Numbered from the stretch's first letter, positions 22,665 to 33,993 are shown. The stretch is DNA of 64,000 nt from Rhizobium sp. CC-YZS058 (GCF_034720595.1 NZ_JAYESJ010000001.1:2072001-2136000); one strand, 5' to 3'. Notes: generated by a model from the sequence alone, not told the origin. Program-made: numbers and translations.

Positions 22665-23564
22665 CTAGTCTCCAAAGGCAAGAAGCGCGCCCTGACCGGG
22701 CGCCGGCGCGACGAGCAGACGCCCGCCACGGATCTCATAGGCAATCTGCCGTTTTGCCAACAGGCGCTCGGTCGCGGCAAGATCGGCAACGGTGAACAGG
22801 ATCGCGCAGGCTCTCAAGCCCCGCTCGCCATCGGCGCGCGCAAGACCGAAGAACGCGGCGAGGCCGTCGTCATTGAGCACCGAGATCCGGGCGTTCGCCG
22901 CCTGGAGATCCATGCCAAAGGAATGCGCCTCGACAGCGCGCGTGCCGACCAGTTCCTGCAGGACATACTGGAAATCCGTCGGGTTTCTCTCCGACAGCAC
23001 GATCCCGCGGATGCCGGTGACCCCGTTCTCGTGCTGCTGCAAACTGCCGCGATCGGCGGGCAGCGGCTGAAGGCGCTGGCAGGTGAAGCCGAAAAAATCC
23101 GGCGAGCGGAGATCGCCGGCAAAGGCCAGCCGGAACCGCGCTTCGGCCATGGTTCCGTCCGCCCGGCGCATCGAGCGACCGAACTCGAGCATCGCGCCGG
23201 CGGACAAACCGGCATCGACGAAGCCCGCATGATCGCGCGCCGCATCGTCGGTCAGGAACACCGCCGCAGAAAAGCCATCCGGCCCGCGCCGGAACCGATA
23301 GGCCTGGTCGCGTGCGACGAACACATTGCCGCGCCGCGCTTCCGCCTCGCAGGTCTCGCGTTCGCCGACGGCGAGTGGTTCGAGATAGGTCTGATCGGCG
23401 AAGAAGACGCAGGCATTCTCCGTGCCGAAGGGATGGGACGCGTCCTCGGCGACCGTGAAGCCCAGCGTCGTCAGCCGGGTGCGCGCAATGGAAAGGGACG
23501 AGACGGGAAGGACCAGATGATCGAGCCGGCGCGTGCCTGCCATTGTCGCCTCGCCTTCGCCCAT
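22665..23564 (-). CDS. VOC-family protein (glyoxalase-like domain)
   Basis: A 299-aa protein with two glyoxalase-like halves, matching the Glyoxalase_3 type. The first half begins RRLDHLVLPVSSL and has NACVFFADQTYLEPL; the second begins near VTGIRGIVLSERNPTDFQ. Metal ligands cannot be assigned with certainty. The ATG at 23564 has GGGAGG nine bases upstream. Its stop is three bases before the kdsA start, so the two are probably co-transcribed. Substrate unknown. Confidence 0.8.
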   Translation of the reverse strand: MGEGEATMAGTRRLDHLVLPVSSLSIARTRLTTLGFTVAEDASHPFGTENACVFFADQTYLEPLAVGERETCEAEARRGNVFVARDQAYRFRRGPDGFSAAVFLTDDAARDHAGFVDAGLSAGAMLEFGRSMRRADGTMAEARFRLAFAGDLRSPDFFGFTCQRLQPLPADRGSLQQHENGVTGIRGIVLSERNPTDFQYVLQELVGTRAVEAHSFGMDLQAANARISVLNDDGLAAFFGLARADGERGLRACAILFTVADLAATERLLAKRQIAYEIRGGRLLVAPAPGQGALLAFGD

Positions 23565-23709
23565 TGCGGAAATCCTCCCACGCGGCCCAGCCCCTGCAGC
23601 GAATGCGGCAGCCTCTGCGGCAGCGCCCGGTGCTTGGCATCTTCGGCGTCAGATTTCAAGGCTGGAGTGTGTCGGCCACGCGCAGCACGGTGAAAGGCAG
23701 GCCGGCGCG

Positions 23710-24282
23710 TCAGTCGCAGGAGCGCAGTTGCTGGGCATAGGTCGCGGCCAGCTGAGCGGAGCGCCGTGCGGTCGCCTGGATCGCACTGTTGCCTCGCCAG
23801 GAGCCCCGCGCATAGCCCGCATCGCCGGAGTAATAGGCGAGGTAGAGATTGTAGGCGTCCGTCAGCGCAATGCCGTTCTTGCTGTGGTTATAGGCATGGT
23901 ACCACCCGACGAAGTGGACAGCGTCGGCGAAGTTGGAGCGCTTGGCGGTCCAGCGTCCGGTGGCGCGCTTGTACTGCGCCCAGGTGCCGTCGAGTGCTTG
24001 AGAATAGCCATAGGCCGAAGAGACGCGCCCCCAGGGGATGAAGCCGAACAGCTTCTTGCGCGGCGGGCGCGCATAGGGCCGGAAACCCGATTCGGTATAG
24101 ATGGTCGCCATCAGGATCGGAACGGGAACACCGAATTCCCGCTCGGTCTTCCGCGCCGCACGCTCCCAATTGTTGAACCACCCGTCGCGCTGCTCGAAGA
24201 TCGCGCAGGCGTTCCGGGTGTTCTTGGGCGCGCTTGCGCAACCGGCAAGGGCCAGAAGGGCGAGGATAATCAGTACACGCAT
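23710..24282 (-). CDS. Lipoprotein with SLT-type transglycosylase domain
   Basis: A 190-aa predicted outer-membrane lipoprotein. The signal peptide ends in the lipobox LAGC with acylated Cys15. A lysozyme-like fold follows: the catalytic Glu64 is in ATIYTESGFRP, followed by SSAYGYSQALDGTW (a GYSQ-like block) and a Tyr-rich C-terminal region (YNLYLAYYSGDAGYA). Such enzymes cleave peptidoglycan between MurNAc and GlcNAc. It is a stand-alone gene with an AT-rich upstream gap. Confidence 0.88.
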   Translation of the reverse strand: MRVLIILALLALAGCASAPKNTRNACAIFEQRDGWFNNWERAARKTEREFGVPVPILMATIYTESGFRPYARPPRKKLFGFIPWGRVSSAYGYSQALDGTWAQYKRATGRWTAKRSNFADAVHFVGWYHAYNHSKNGIALTDAYNLYLAYYSGDAGYARGSWRGNSAIQATARRSAQLAATYAQQLRSCD

Positions 24283-24345
24283 CGCTCGGTCTCTGGAGGT
24301 GCGAGTATGAATGACAGGTAAACGTTAAGGATTGGTTTTGAACGA

Positions 24346-24642
24346 TCACAAACGGATGCGTTGGCCTTTGGAAATCACCCGCAGGATCACAACCTCGCCT
24401 CGCCCAACGGTGAAAACGATTGCAATCCGACGTTCGAAGCCAACGACACGAACGTTTTTGCGGCGCAGCTTCAAGATCGAGCCACGTTTCGGAAATGTCT
24501 CGAATCCATCTATGTAGCGCTGAAGACGACCGAGATAGTCGAGAGCAACATCCGGACCAGCTTGCTCCTCGACATAGGCGAACAAGGCCTCGATATCGCG
24601 GGCGGCAGTGGGCGAGAACCGAACCCGATAAACGCTGGGCAC
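24346..24642 (-). CDS. RelE/ParE-family toxin (second parDE module)
   Basis: A 98-aa toxin of the ParE type: YRVRFSPTAARDIEALFAYV at the start and conserved basic strands RRKNVRVVGFERRIAIVF and VVILRVISKGQRI. It appears full length. It overlaps the antitoxin stop by one base, a common arrangement that couples their synthesis. ParE toxins usually poison DNA gyrase; that is family knowledge and untested here. Confidence 0.85.
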   Translation of the reverse strand: MPSVYRVRFSPTAARDIEALFAYVEEQAGPDVALDYLGRLQRYIDGFETFPKRGSILKLRRKNVRVVGFERRIAIVFTVGRGEVVILRVISKGQRIRL

Positions 24643-24917
24643 TACGACCCTCGACGCGCCTTCAGCCTTGCTTCGATCCCACCGAAAACTTCTTCGTGGG
24701 TGAGCAGCTCTGACGGATTGGCCATCACCCTGTCATAGACCGGGATGACCTCCTTCTCGATCCACGCTTCGAGCTCGGCATCATCTTCCGCCAGGCCCGC
24801 AAGGCCTTCGGCGAGCACCTCGTCGGCAGAGGCATAATGCCCGGCCGCGACCTGCGCATCGACGAAGAGCGCGAGGTCTTCCGGAATTTCGATGGTGAGT
24901 TTGCGCATGGCAGGCAT
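24642..24917 (-). CDS. ParD-like antitoxin (second parDE module)
   Basis: A 91-aa antitoxin. The RHH strand is MRKLTIEIPEDLALFVDAQV, and the acidic C-terminal half (EDDAELEAWIEKEVIPVYDR) is the likely toxin-binding part. AAGGAG lies eight bases before the ATG at 24917, which favours that start over the ATG at 24908. It is upstream of its toxin gene and presumably autoregulates the pair. Confidence 0.85.
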   Translation of the reverse strand: MPAMRKLTIEIPEDLALFVDAQVAAGHYASADEVLAEGLAGLAEDDAELEAWIEKEVIPVYDRVMANPSELLTHEEVFGGIEARLKARRGS

Positions 24918-24966
24918 CGCTCGCGCTCCTTTAGACTCCGCTCAGATTACACCGAAGCCAGCCTCG

Positions 24967-27226
<2,260 letters not shown>

Positions 27227-27237
27227 TCAGGAGCGGC

Positions 27238-27855
27238 TTACTGCCCGCTCGGGACCTGCGTTCCGGTTGCCGGAGGCGTGGCAGGTGCGGCCCCCGAGGC
27301 GGGTGCCGAATCGGTGGTCGGAGCGGCAGGCGTGGAAGCCGCCGGGGCGGCCGGCGTCGAAGCCGGAGCTTCGGTGGCCGGAGCCTGCGTGGCCGGTGCC
27401 GAAGGTGCCGGTGCATCCGCTGCCGGAGCCTGGGCAGCCGGCGCGGCCGGGGCATCGCCCGCCGGAGCGGCGGGCGCCTGCTGGGCCGGGGCGGACGGGA
27501 TCTCGGTGGCCGGAGCCTGGCCGTTGGTCTGGTTGGCCGGAGGCGTCGTCGCCTCGCCGCCGCCAAGCGAATCCAGGACGCCATTGCCGTTGTTCGTCGT
27601 GCCGGGGATTCGGTCGAGAACGCTGGTCGGGCTCGGCTGGTAGCGCGCATAGATGCCCATGGCCAGCGCCAGGATGAAGAACAGAGCGGCCAGGATGGCG
27701 GTGGTGCGGGTCAGCGCATTGGCCGTGCCGCGGGCGGACATGAAGCCCGAGCCGCCGCCGATGCCGAGACCGCCGCCTTCGGAACGCTGGATCAGCACGA
27801 CGCCAATCAGCGCCAGCACGACCATGAGATAGATGACAAGCAATACGGTCTGCAT
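27238..27855 (-). CDS. secG: Preprotein translocase subunit SecG
   Basis: Inner-membrane SecYEG subunit that aids protein export. Length is 205 aa, long for SecG. The conserved part is residues 1-80: a first helix (TVLLVIYLMVVLALIGVVLI), the cytoplasmic QRSEGGGLGIGGGSGFMSARG loop region, and a second helix (AILAALFFILALAMGIYA). The rest is a low-complexity Ala/Pro-rich tail of about 100 residues ending in the periplasm or cytoplasm depending on topology. Such tails are usual in rhizobial SecG. Confidence 0.95.
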   Translation of the reverse strand: MQTVLLVIYLMVVLALIGVVLIQRSEGGGLGIGGGSGFMSARGTANALTRTTAILAALFFILALAMGIYARYQPSPTSVLDRIPGTTNNGNGVLDSLGGGEATTPPANQTNGQAPATEIPSAPAQQAPAAPAGDAPAAPAAQAPAADAPAPSAPATQAPATEAPASTPAAPAASTPAAPTTDSAPASGAAPATPPATGTQVPSGQ

Positions 27856-27986
27856 AGGTCCAGTCCTGCCTCAGCCACGCGCCGGAACCGGCCGAGCGCG
27901 GCCGCGGCCGCGTTTCGTCGGCCGCGCCTGCGCAGCTCAAATTTCGGTTTCGGGGCTCACTACACCAAGCCGCCCGCTATTCCAAG

Positions 27987-28007
27987 CCCCGCGCGCAAGG
28001 CACGGGG
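27987..28007 (-). terminator. Possible weak terminator after tpiA
   Basis: CCCCGCGC and GCACGGGG can form an 8-bp stem (one G-T pair on the transcript) with a 5-base loop, 15 bp past the tpiA stop. No T-run follows on the minus strand, so it may only pause or stabilise the transcript. Confidence 0.35.
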
Positions 28008-28021
28008 TTTTCGCCCTGCCC

Positions 28022-28792
28022 TCAGGCAAGCAGTGTTTCATAGGACCGATAGATGGCGAGGAAATCCTCCGCCTTCAAGCTCGCCCCGCCGATCAGGGCG
28101 CCATCGACATTGGCGATCGCCATCAGGTCCGCAGCATTGCCCGGCTTCACCGATCCGCCATAGAGGATACGGATCGACTTGCCTTCGCTGCTGAAGCGCG
28201 CGATCAGCTCGGCCCGCAGGAAGGCATGCGCCTCCTCGACATCGGCAGCGGAGGGTGTGAGCCCGGTGCCGATCGCCCAGACCGGCTCGTAGGCGATCAC
28301 GACGCGTGCCGCCGTTGCGCCATCCGGCACCGAGTCGCGCAGCTGTCGCTCCAGCACGTCCAGGGTCTGGCCCGCCTTGCGCTCGTCCCCCGTCTCGCCG
28401 ATGCAGATGATCGCCGCCACGTCGGCAGCCAGGGCGGCCTCCGCCTTGGCGCGCACCAGCGCATCGCTTTCCGCATGGTCGGTGCGCCGCTCGGAATGGC
28501 CGACGATGACATAGGTGCCGAAGCAGTCCGCGATCATCTCGGCGGAAATGTCACCGGTATGCGCGCCGGATATGGCGGTGTGGCAGTCCTGGGCGCCGAT
28601 CGCCAGCGGGCTTTCCGTCACCACCGCAGTCGCGACATAGAGCAGCGTTGCGGGCGGGCAGATCAGGCTCTCCACCTTGTCCGACAGCGGCCCCTTGACC
28701 CCCTCGCCGATCGCCTTCAGCTGATCCAGCGAGGCGCGCAGCCCGTTCATCTTCCAATTGCCTGCCACGAGCGGGCGCACATCCGGGGTCAT
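28022..28792 (-). CDS. tpiA: Triose-phosphate isomerase
   Basis: Interconverts dihydroxyacetone phosphate and glyceraldehyde 3-phosphate. Length is 256 aa. Motifs are AGNWKMNG (catalytic Lys), VIVGHSERR (catalytic His region), [11 protein letters not shown] (catalytic Glu) and the phosphate loop [18 protein letters not shown] precedes the ATG. tpiA-secG-pyrG run in the same order as in other alphaproteobacteria. Confidence 0.98.
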   Translation of the reverse strand: MTPDVRPLVAGNWKMNGLRASLDQLKAIGEGVKGPLSDKVESLICPPATLLYVATAVVTESPLAIGAQDCHTAISGAHTGDISAEMIADCFGTYVIVGHSERRTDHAESDALVRAKAEAALAADVAAIICIGETGDERKAGQTLDVLERQLRDSVPDGATAARVVIAYEPVWAIGTGLTPSAADVEEAHAFLRAELIARFSSEGKSIRILYGGSVKPGNAADLMAIANVDGALIGGASLKAEDFLAIYRSYETLLA

Positions 28793-28913
28793 TCAGCCTC
28801 TCCTCCCAAACCATCAAGCCATTCGACTAACAAATCGCGGTGACGGTGGGAAGCAGTGTTCGCAAGCGCGTGAAGAGCCTGCTTTCGGTTTCCCGAAGGG
28901 CAGGCAATCGGCG

Positions 28914-29192
28914 TCAGGCAGCGGTTGAAACGCTGAGCTCGATATGCAATCCGGCAACCGCGGCTAGGTTGACGAGACTGTCGAGGCTAAACTGCGTAAT
29001 CTTCCCGTCCATCAGATCCGAGACCCGCGCCTCAGACAGCCCGAGATTGTCCGCCGCTTCGGCCGGCGTCCAGCGCTTCGCCTTGAGATGCTCCTCGAGA
29101 GCCTGCATGATCGTCGCCCGGAACTTCATGTTTTCGACTGCGGGAGCGGAGTCTTCGATCGCATCCCACACACTGGAAAAGCTCTGCCTCAT
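28914..29192 (-). CDS. XRE-family antitoxin (HigA-like)
   Basis: A 92-aa protein with a Cro/C1-type helix-turn-helix at about residues 42-75 (TPAEAADNLGLSEARVSDLM). It overlaps the toxin gene as ATGA, with the toxin first, the order typical of higBA loci. It should neutralise the toxin and repress the operon through the dyad at 29534-29546; both roles are inferred. Confidence 0.85.
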   Translation of the reverse strand: MRQSFSSVWDAIEDSAPAVENMKFRATIMQALEEHLKAKRWTPAEAADNLGLSEARVSDLMDGKITQFSLDSLVNLAAVAGLHIELSVSTAA

Positions 29193-29521
29193 CGTTTGTC
29201 CGCCTCCCTTCTCAGCTGCAGATACCGCTTCGCGGCGAGTTCGAGATCCCGACGTGCCGTCTTCTCCGTCTTCTTCTCAAAGCAGTGAAGCACGAAAACG
29301 GCGTCGGGGAAATGCGCGACATAGAGGACGCGAAAGGCTCCTGCGAGGTCGCGGATGCGGATCTCGCGCACACCCCGCCCGATCGACGGCATCGGCTTCC
29401 AGTCCGAGGGATCGGCGCCCTTCTGCACCTTGTCGAGCTGGTAACCGGCCTCCCTCCGCGCATCGTTGGGAAAGCGACGAAGTCCGTCCAAGGCATCGCC
29501 AAGAAAGATGATCGGCTTCAT
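29189..29521 (-). CDS. RelE/HigB-like toxin (phage Gp49-like family)
   Basis: A 110-aa toxin. The start KPIIFLGDALDGLRRFP and the central GRGVREIRIRDLAGAFRVLY and FVLHCFEKKTEKT strands match the Gp49-like RelE superfamily, usually ribosome-dependent mRNA interferases. ATG 29521 is preferred; the frame runs on to 29611 but those codons cover the neighbouring terminator and operator. Followed by the antitoxin with a four-base overlap. Confidence 0.87.
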   Translation of the reverse strand: MKPIIFLGDALDGLRRFPNDARREAGYQLDKVQKGADPSDWKPMPSIGRGVREIRIRDLAGAFRVLYVAHFPDAVFVLHCFEKKTEKTARRDLELAAKRYLQLRREADKR

Positions 29522-29533
29522 TGGGACGGTATA

Positions 29534-29546
29534 TGAGACATTCTCA
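29534..29546 (-). promoter_or_regulatory. Candidate operator of the HigBA-like module
   Basis: TGAGA-CAT-TCTCA is a perfect 5-bp dyad 13 bp upstream of the toxin start. On the minus strand TTGAGA and CATATA nearby could serve as promoter elements. Autoregulation at such dyads is usual for HigA-type repressors. Confidence 0.5.
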
Positions 29547-29562
29547 ATACACCACAAGCAAA

Positions 29563-29595
29563 AAAGGCCGAACCCCTCCTCCGGGTCCGGCCTTT
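29563..29595 (-). terminator. Strong terminator of the 29.6-35.4 kb cluster
   Basis: AAAGGCCG and CGGCCTTT close a stem extended by ACCC/GGGT pairing. On the minus strand it is followed by a run of six T. It lies 29 bp after the aminotransferase stop and marks the end of the five-gene cluster. Confidence 0.92.
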
Positions 29596-29623
29596 CCGTC
29601 CTCGCTCCCAAGGGCGTGCGTCC

Positions 29624-31084
29624 TCAGCCCATCTGGCTGCCGACGAAGTCTTTCACGATGCGGACGATGCCGCGGCCAAGCAGGTCGTCCAGCGCATCGA
29701 CGAACTGGTCGACATGGTGGCGCTCGCAGATGAGCGGCGGCTCCAGGCGGATGACGTTGCGGTTGTACTCCGTAAAGGCGACGAGCGTGTTGTAATCACG
29801 CAGCAGCAAGGCGCCGATAAAGCCGGACAGCGAGCCCTTCAGCTTGTCGTCGAGCATCGCGACGACCGGACGCAGCACCATCGGCAGCGTCTGGCTGAAA
29901 TCCTGGAACTCGAGGCCGACCATGAGCCCCTGCCCGCGGACGTCCTTGATGATCTTCGGATACTTCGCACGCAGCGCCTCCAGGCGCTCCAGCAGGTAGT
30001 CGCCCTGGACGGCCGCGTTTTCGATCAGGTCCTCGTCATACATGACATTGAGGGCCTCGATTGCGGTGACGCAGGCCTCGCCCATGCCGCCGAAGGTCGC
30101 CATGGCGTGAATCATCGCCGTCTTCGGCGTGCCATAGGCCTTCATGTAGATCTCGCGCCGCGCGATCATCGCGCCCACCGCCGCCTTGCCGCCGCCGAGC
30201 GACTTGGCGAGCGCGGTGATGTCGGGCACGACATTCTCATGCTCGAAGGCGAAGAAGCGGCCCGAGCGGCCATAGCCGCACTGCACTTCATCGGCCACCC
30301 AGATGACACCGTAGCGGTCGCAGAGCGCGCGCAGCTCCTTCCAGAAACCATCGGGGGCACGGATGATGCCGCCGCCGCCCTGGATGGTTTCGAGCACGAT
30401 CGACCCGATCTGCGGATCGGCGCGGAAGGCGGCCTCGATCGCCTGCAGATCGCCGAACGGCACGCGCACCGTATTGCCGGAGACGGCAAAGTCGGCGCGG
30501 TAGAGCTGGCCATCGGTGATGTTCAGCACGCCCTTCGTCTTGCCGTGGAAGGAATTCTCGGCGTAGACGACCTTCGGCCGCTTCGGCCCCGCCGCCCGCT
30601 CCGCAAGCTTCATCGCCGCTTCCATGACCTCGGAGCCGGAGGAGCCGAGGAAGACCATGTCGAGGTCGCCCGGCGCGATGGTTGCGAGGTTCTTGGCGAA
30701 GGCCGCCGCATATTGCGACATGAAGGCGATGGCGATCTCGTGGCGCTTCTCATCCTGGAAGGCCTTGCGGGCCGCCACGATGCGGGGATGGTTATGACCG
30801 AAGGCGAGCGAGCCGAAACCGCCGAAGAAGTCGAGGATCTTCCGCCCGTTCTGGTCGGTGTAATACATCCCCTCCGCGCTCTCGACCTTGACCTTGTGGA
30901 AGCCGAGCAGCTTCATGAAATGCAGCTGGCCGGGGTTCACGTGGTCTTTGAAGAGGGTCGTCATCTCCGGAACGGTCAGCGCCTTGGCGTCGTCGACGGT
31001 GAGGAGCTTCGGCTTCGGCAGGGCCGGCGGCGGGCTGTCGAGGGACGGCGCATCGAGAACGACGCGGGCGGGCTTATCGAGCAT
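29624..31084 (-). CDS. Class III PLP aminotransferase
   Basis: A 486-aa fold-type I aminotransferase of class III. Asp265 in ADEVQCGYGRSG pairs with the pyridine nitrogen and Lys294 in ALAKSLGGG is the Schiff-base lysine. GSSGSEVMEAA near 150 binds phosphate. An N-terminal extension of about 45 residues precedes the core. Class III enzymes act on omega-amino groups or ketones of many substrates. It is the last gene of the cluster, 17 bp after the extended SDR, so the substrate is probably the keto product made by the upstream enzymes; that is inference. A hopanoid HpnO-like role is an alternative. Confidence 0.88.
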   Translation of the reverse strand: MLDKPARVVLDAPSLDSPPPALPKPKLLTVDDAKALTVPEMTTLFKDHVNPGQLHFMKLLGFHKVKVESAEGMYYTDQNGRKILDFFGGFGSLAFGHNHPRIVAARKAFQDEKRHEIAIAFMSQYAAAFAKNLATIAPGDLDMVFLGSSGSEVMEAAMKLAERAAGPKRPKVVYAENSFHGKTKGVLNITDGQLYRADFAVSGNTVRVPFGDLQAIEAAFRADPQIGSIVLETIQGGGGIIRAPDGFWKELRALCDRYGVIWVADEVQCGYGRSGRFFAFEHENVVPDITALAKSLGGGKAAVGAMIARREIYMKAYGTPKTAMIHAMATFGGMGEACVTAIEALNVMYDEDLIENAAVQGDYLLERLEALRAKYPKIIKDVRGQGLMVGLEFQDFSQTLPMVLRPVVAMLDDKLKGSLSGFIGALLLRDYNTLVAFTEYNRNVIRLEPPLICERHHVDQFVDALDDLLGRGIVRIVKDFVGSQMG

Positions 31085-31101
31085 GATGATTCCCTCTTTC
31101 C

Positions 31102-32112
31102 TTATTCGGCCGGCACGGCGGCGGGAGTGGCATAAGCGCCCCTGGTCTTCTTGGCGCGGTATTCGTCGTAGGCAGCGATCAGCATGGCGCCGTCATTGTA
31201 TTGCGGCCGCCAGCCGAGCTCGCGCTTCAGCTTGCCGGTTTCCCGCACGCACATCTCATCGGCGATGAGATATTGCTCGGGATCCATGATCGGCAGGTTG
31301 ATCGCATCGAAGGCGGCGAGTGTGGCCTTGACGGCAAAGCCCGGCGTCGGGATGAGGATCGACTTTGAGCCTGCATGCTGGATGAGGCCGCCGAGCAGCT
31401 GGCGTACGGAGGGCGGGTTGTCGGAGCCGAGATTGTATTCCGCATTCGGCACGCCGCCCTTCCAGGCAAGACGCGCGGCCTCGGCGCAATCGAAGACCGA
31501 GATGAACTGGTAAGGCGCCTTGCCGGAGCCGATCATCGGCACAGGCAGATTGGCATCGATCAGCTTGAACAGCTTTTCGAGAATGCCGAGCCGGCCGGGA
31601 CCGATGATGAGGCGCGGGCGGAAGATCGAGATGTTCAGCCCGTGCTTGCGCCATTCATAGGCGAGCTCTTCGGTCGCGAGCTTGGACTTGCCATACTCGC
31701 CGAGCGGCTTGGCCGGATGATCCTCGGTCTGCGGCGATTGCACGGTGTGGCCGTAGATCATGTCGGTGGTGAACTGCACCAGCCGGCTGGCGCCGGCCGC
31801 GGCCGTCGCCTTCATGATGTTCTCTGCGCCATAATAATTGACCGGCCAGAAGAACTGCCAGCGCTTGGAGCGGATCTGCAGCGGCGAGAGCATCTTGGCC
31901 GCCATGTTGTAGACCATGTCGTCCGGGCCGATCGAGACCTTGGCGACCTGGGCGGGGTCGGTCACATCGCAGTGGACGAAGGCGACACGGCCGTAATGCG
32001 GCAGGTCGGACTTGACGATGTCGGCGACGAGAACCTCTTCGCCTTCATTGACCAGGCGTTCGGCAAGGTGGCGGCCGACGAAACCATCGCCACCGAAGAT
32101 CACATGTTTCAT
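31102..32112 (-). CDS. Extended SDR, NAD-dependent epimerase/dehydratase family
   Basis: A 336-aa extended short-chain dehydrogenase. The NAD site is GGDGFVGRHL, a TTD block lies near residue 116, and the catalytic pair is Tyr140/Lys144 in EYGKSK. The C-terminal substrate half has PFQ-like YQFISVFDCAEAARLA. Typical substrates are nucleotide sugars. The ATG at 32112 overlaps the transporter stop as ATGA; longer frames upstream are antisense artefacts. In this setting it may reduce or epimerise a lipid-linked or nucleotide-linked pentose. Confidence 0.88.
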   Translation of the reverse strand: MKHVIFGGDGFVGRHLAERLVNEGEEVLVADIVKSDLPHYGRVAFVHCDVTDPAQVAKVSIGPDDMVYNMAAKMLSPLQIRSKRWQFFWPVNYYGAENIMKATAAAGASRLVQFTTDMIYGHTVQSPQTEDHPAKPLGEYGKSKLATEELAYEWRKHGLNISIFRPRLIIGPGRLGILEKLFKLIDANLPVPMIGSGKAPYQFISVFDCAEAARLAWKGGVPNAEYNLGSDNPPSVRQLLGGLIQHAGSKSILIPTPGFAVKATLAAFDAINLPIMDPEQYLIADEMCVRETGKLKRELGWRPQYNDGAMLIAAYDEYRAKKTRGAYATPAAVPAE

Positions 32113-32549
32113 GTCGGGCTCCCGATTTGAGCAGTGTTGGCATGGGCGGCGTCGAGGGGGGCGGGCGCATCCGCCGGGCCGCGGCCCGACTGGGCGATCA
32201 GCACCGTGCCGACGCAGATGAAGGCGATGCCGGCGATGCGCCAGCTGTTGATGTCCTCGCGAAAGACGAAGTAGGCGATGACCGCGACCACGACATAGGC
32301 GAGCGACAGGAAGGGATAGGCGAAGGACAGCTCGACCTTGGAGAGGACGAAAAGATGCGAGGCCATGGAGATGGCGAAGGTGGCAAGGCCGGCAAAGACC
32401 CACGGATTGAACAGGATCTGGAAGATCCGGGCGATCAGCGTCTCACCGGTAAAGCTCAGCGGACCGAGCGACATCATGCCCTGCTTCAGCATCAGCTGAG
32501 CGGCGGCGTTGGTCGCCACGGTGAACAAAATGAAAGGGATGTACTTCAT
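32109..32549 (-). CDS. Small DMT-superfamily transporter (ArnE/EmrE-like)
   Basis: A 146-aa membrane protein with four predicted helices (IPFILFTVATNAAAQLML at the start; about 45-68; 75-95; 100-120) and a hydrophilic tail. Size and pattern fit the small multidrug resistance-type members of the drug/metabolite transporter superfamily, which include ArnE/ArnF, flippases of undecaprenyl-phosphate aminoarabinose. Next to lipid-linked sugar enzymes a flippase role is likely. The usual partner subunit is absent nearby, so it may act as a homodimer. It is separated by 94 bp from the DprE1-like gene. Confidence 0.8.
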   Translation of the reverse strand: MKYIPFILFTVATNAAAQLMLKQGMMSLGPLSFTGETLIARIFQILFNPWVFAGLATFAISMASHLFVLSKVELSFAYPFLSLAYVVVAVIAYFVFREDINSWRIAGIAFICVGTVLIAQSGRGPADAPAPLDAAHANTAQIGSPT

Positions 32550-32643
32550 CGACTGGTCCTCTTTTCACGTCACCGTCTCTATCAAGCAGAGTCCAAAATT
32601 CCGTGAAACGCATTGATTTCTTTGATTCAAATTTTATGCATTC

Positions 32644-33993
32644 TCATTTTTCGACAGCGAGCGCGGTGCGCGTCCAGAAATTCGAAACCATGGCGGGGTC
32701 GCGCAGCGCCTCCAGGTTCCTGTAGTTCGGGAAGGAGGCCACGAAGGTCTCGGGCCGCATGCGGGCATCCTTGTAGGGGTTGATCGCCCCACCGGCCTCA
32801 AGGACGATCGCGTCCAGCGCATCGAGAAGCTTCAGGGTCTGTTCACCCTGGTTGGCGAAATCGAGCGTCAAGGTGAAACCGGGCCGCGCAAAGGACAGGA
32901 GGCCACGTGGCGCAAGGCTGCCGAAGCGCTTCAGCACGGTGAGGAACGAGGCGTGGCCGGCCCTGCGTGCCGTCTCCATCAGCCGGACGACGATGTCGGG
33001 AGCATGCGCTTCCGGAAAGACGCTCTGGTGCTGGTAGAGGCCGTTGGGGCCATAGAGGCGGTTCCAGTCGGCGACCGCGTCGAGTGGGTAGAAATAGCCC
33101 GGCCATTTGACGGTCTCGACCGTCTCGCCCGCCTTTGCCTTGCGCAGATAGGCGGCGTTGAACGCCGTCAGGGTCAATCGGTTGAGCAGATTGACCGGCG
33201 GCGAAAAGGGGACGCCGAGAGTGAGGCCTCGCGGCAAGTCGGGAAACTCGCAGGAGCCGTCGGCATGGTCGCCGGCCAGCAGGATCCCCCGGCCCGTCTT
33301 GCGGCCGCGGGCCAGCTGGTCGATCCAGGCGACCGAATATTCGTGCTCGCCATCCACCCGGTCGATCATGGCGAAGTAGTCGTCGAGCGTATTGAAACGG
33401 ATCGCGTGCTGCTGCACATGCGGCGACGGCACCTTCATCAAGGTGAGCTCGACGGTCAGCACCAGGCCGGTCAGCCCCATCCCCCCGATCGTGGCGGCAA
33501 AGAGCGCGGCATTCTCGCTCGGCGAGCAGGTGAGCAGATCGCCGGACGAGCGCAGCAGTGTGAAGCGCCTGACATGATGGCCGAAGGTCCCGCGGGCATG
33601 GTGGTTCTTGCCATGGACATCATTGGCGAGCGCGCCGCCGACGGTCACGAAGGCGGTGCCGGGCGTGACCGGCAGGAAGAAGCGATGCGGGATCGCCCGC
33701 TCCAGAACCTCCCGCAGCGTCACGCCCGCCTCGCACAGGATCACGCCGGTGCCGGGATCGAAGGAGAGGATGCGGGCGCGCGGGCGCACCTCGATCAGGG
33801 CCCCGCGGTCGTTGTGGCAGCTGTCGCCATAGGAGCGGCCATTGCCATAGGGCAGGAAGCTGCCCTCGCCGATCGCCCGCGCCCCCTCGCCTGATCCGCC
33901 GGCCGCGACCGCGCCTTCATAGGCCTCGACGCTGATGGCTGGGTGGAACCCGCTGGTCAACCGGCCCCAGCTTGGATGTGTGGAGGCTGCCAT
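32644..33993 (-). CDS. DprE1-like FAD oxidase (polyprenyl-phosphoribose 2'-oxidase)
   Basis: A 449-aa VAO-type flavoprotein very close in motif order to mycobacterial DprE1, which oxidises the 2'-OH of decaprenylphosphoryl ribose. The FAD domain has GNGRSYGDS, PGTAFVTVGGALANDVHGKNHH with the conserved His, and GGMGLTGLVL. The substrate half has FYPLDAVADWNRLYGPNG. The Lys corresponding to DprE1 Lys418 is present (Lys408 in PYKDAR), but the Cys equivalent to Cys387 is Thr376. The start shares a base with the UbiA stop (TGATG), so the two are coupled. The ATG at 33993 is chosen; the frame extends far upstream only as a shadow. Confidence 0.9.
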   Translation of the reverse strand: MAASTHPSWGRLTSGFHPAISVEAYEGAVAAGGSGEGARAIGEGSFLPYGNGRSYGDSCHNDRGALIEVRPRARILSFDPGTGVILCEAGVTLREVLERAIPHRFFLPVTPGTAFVTVGGALANDVHGKNHHARGTFGHHVRRFTLLRSSGDLLTCSPSENAALFAATIGGMGLTGLVLTVELTLMKVPSPHVQQHAIRFNTLDDYFAMIDRVDGEHEYSVAWIDQLARGRKTGRGILLAGDHADGSCEFPDLPRGLTLGVPFSPPVNLLNRLTLTAFNAAYLRKAKAGETVETVKWPGYFYPLDAVADWNRLYGPNGLYQHQSVFPEAHAPDIVVRLMETARRAGHASFLTVLKRFGSLAPRGLLSFARPGFTLTLDFANQGEQTLKLLDALDAIVLEAGGAINPYKDARMRPETFVASFPNYRNLEALRDPAMVSNFWTRTALAVEK

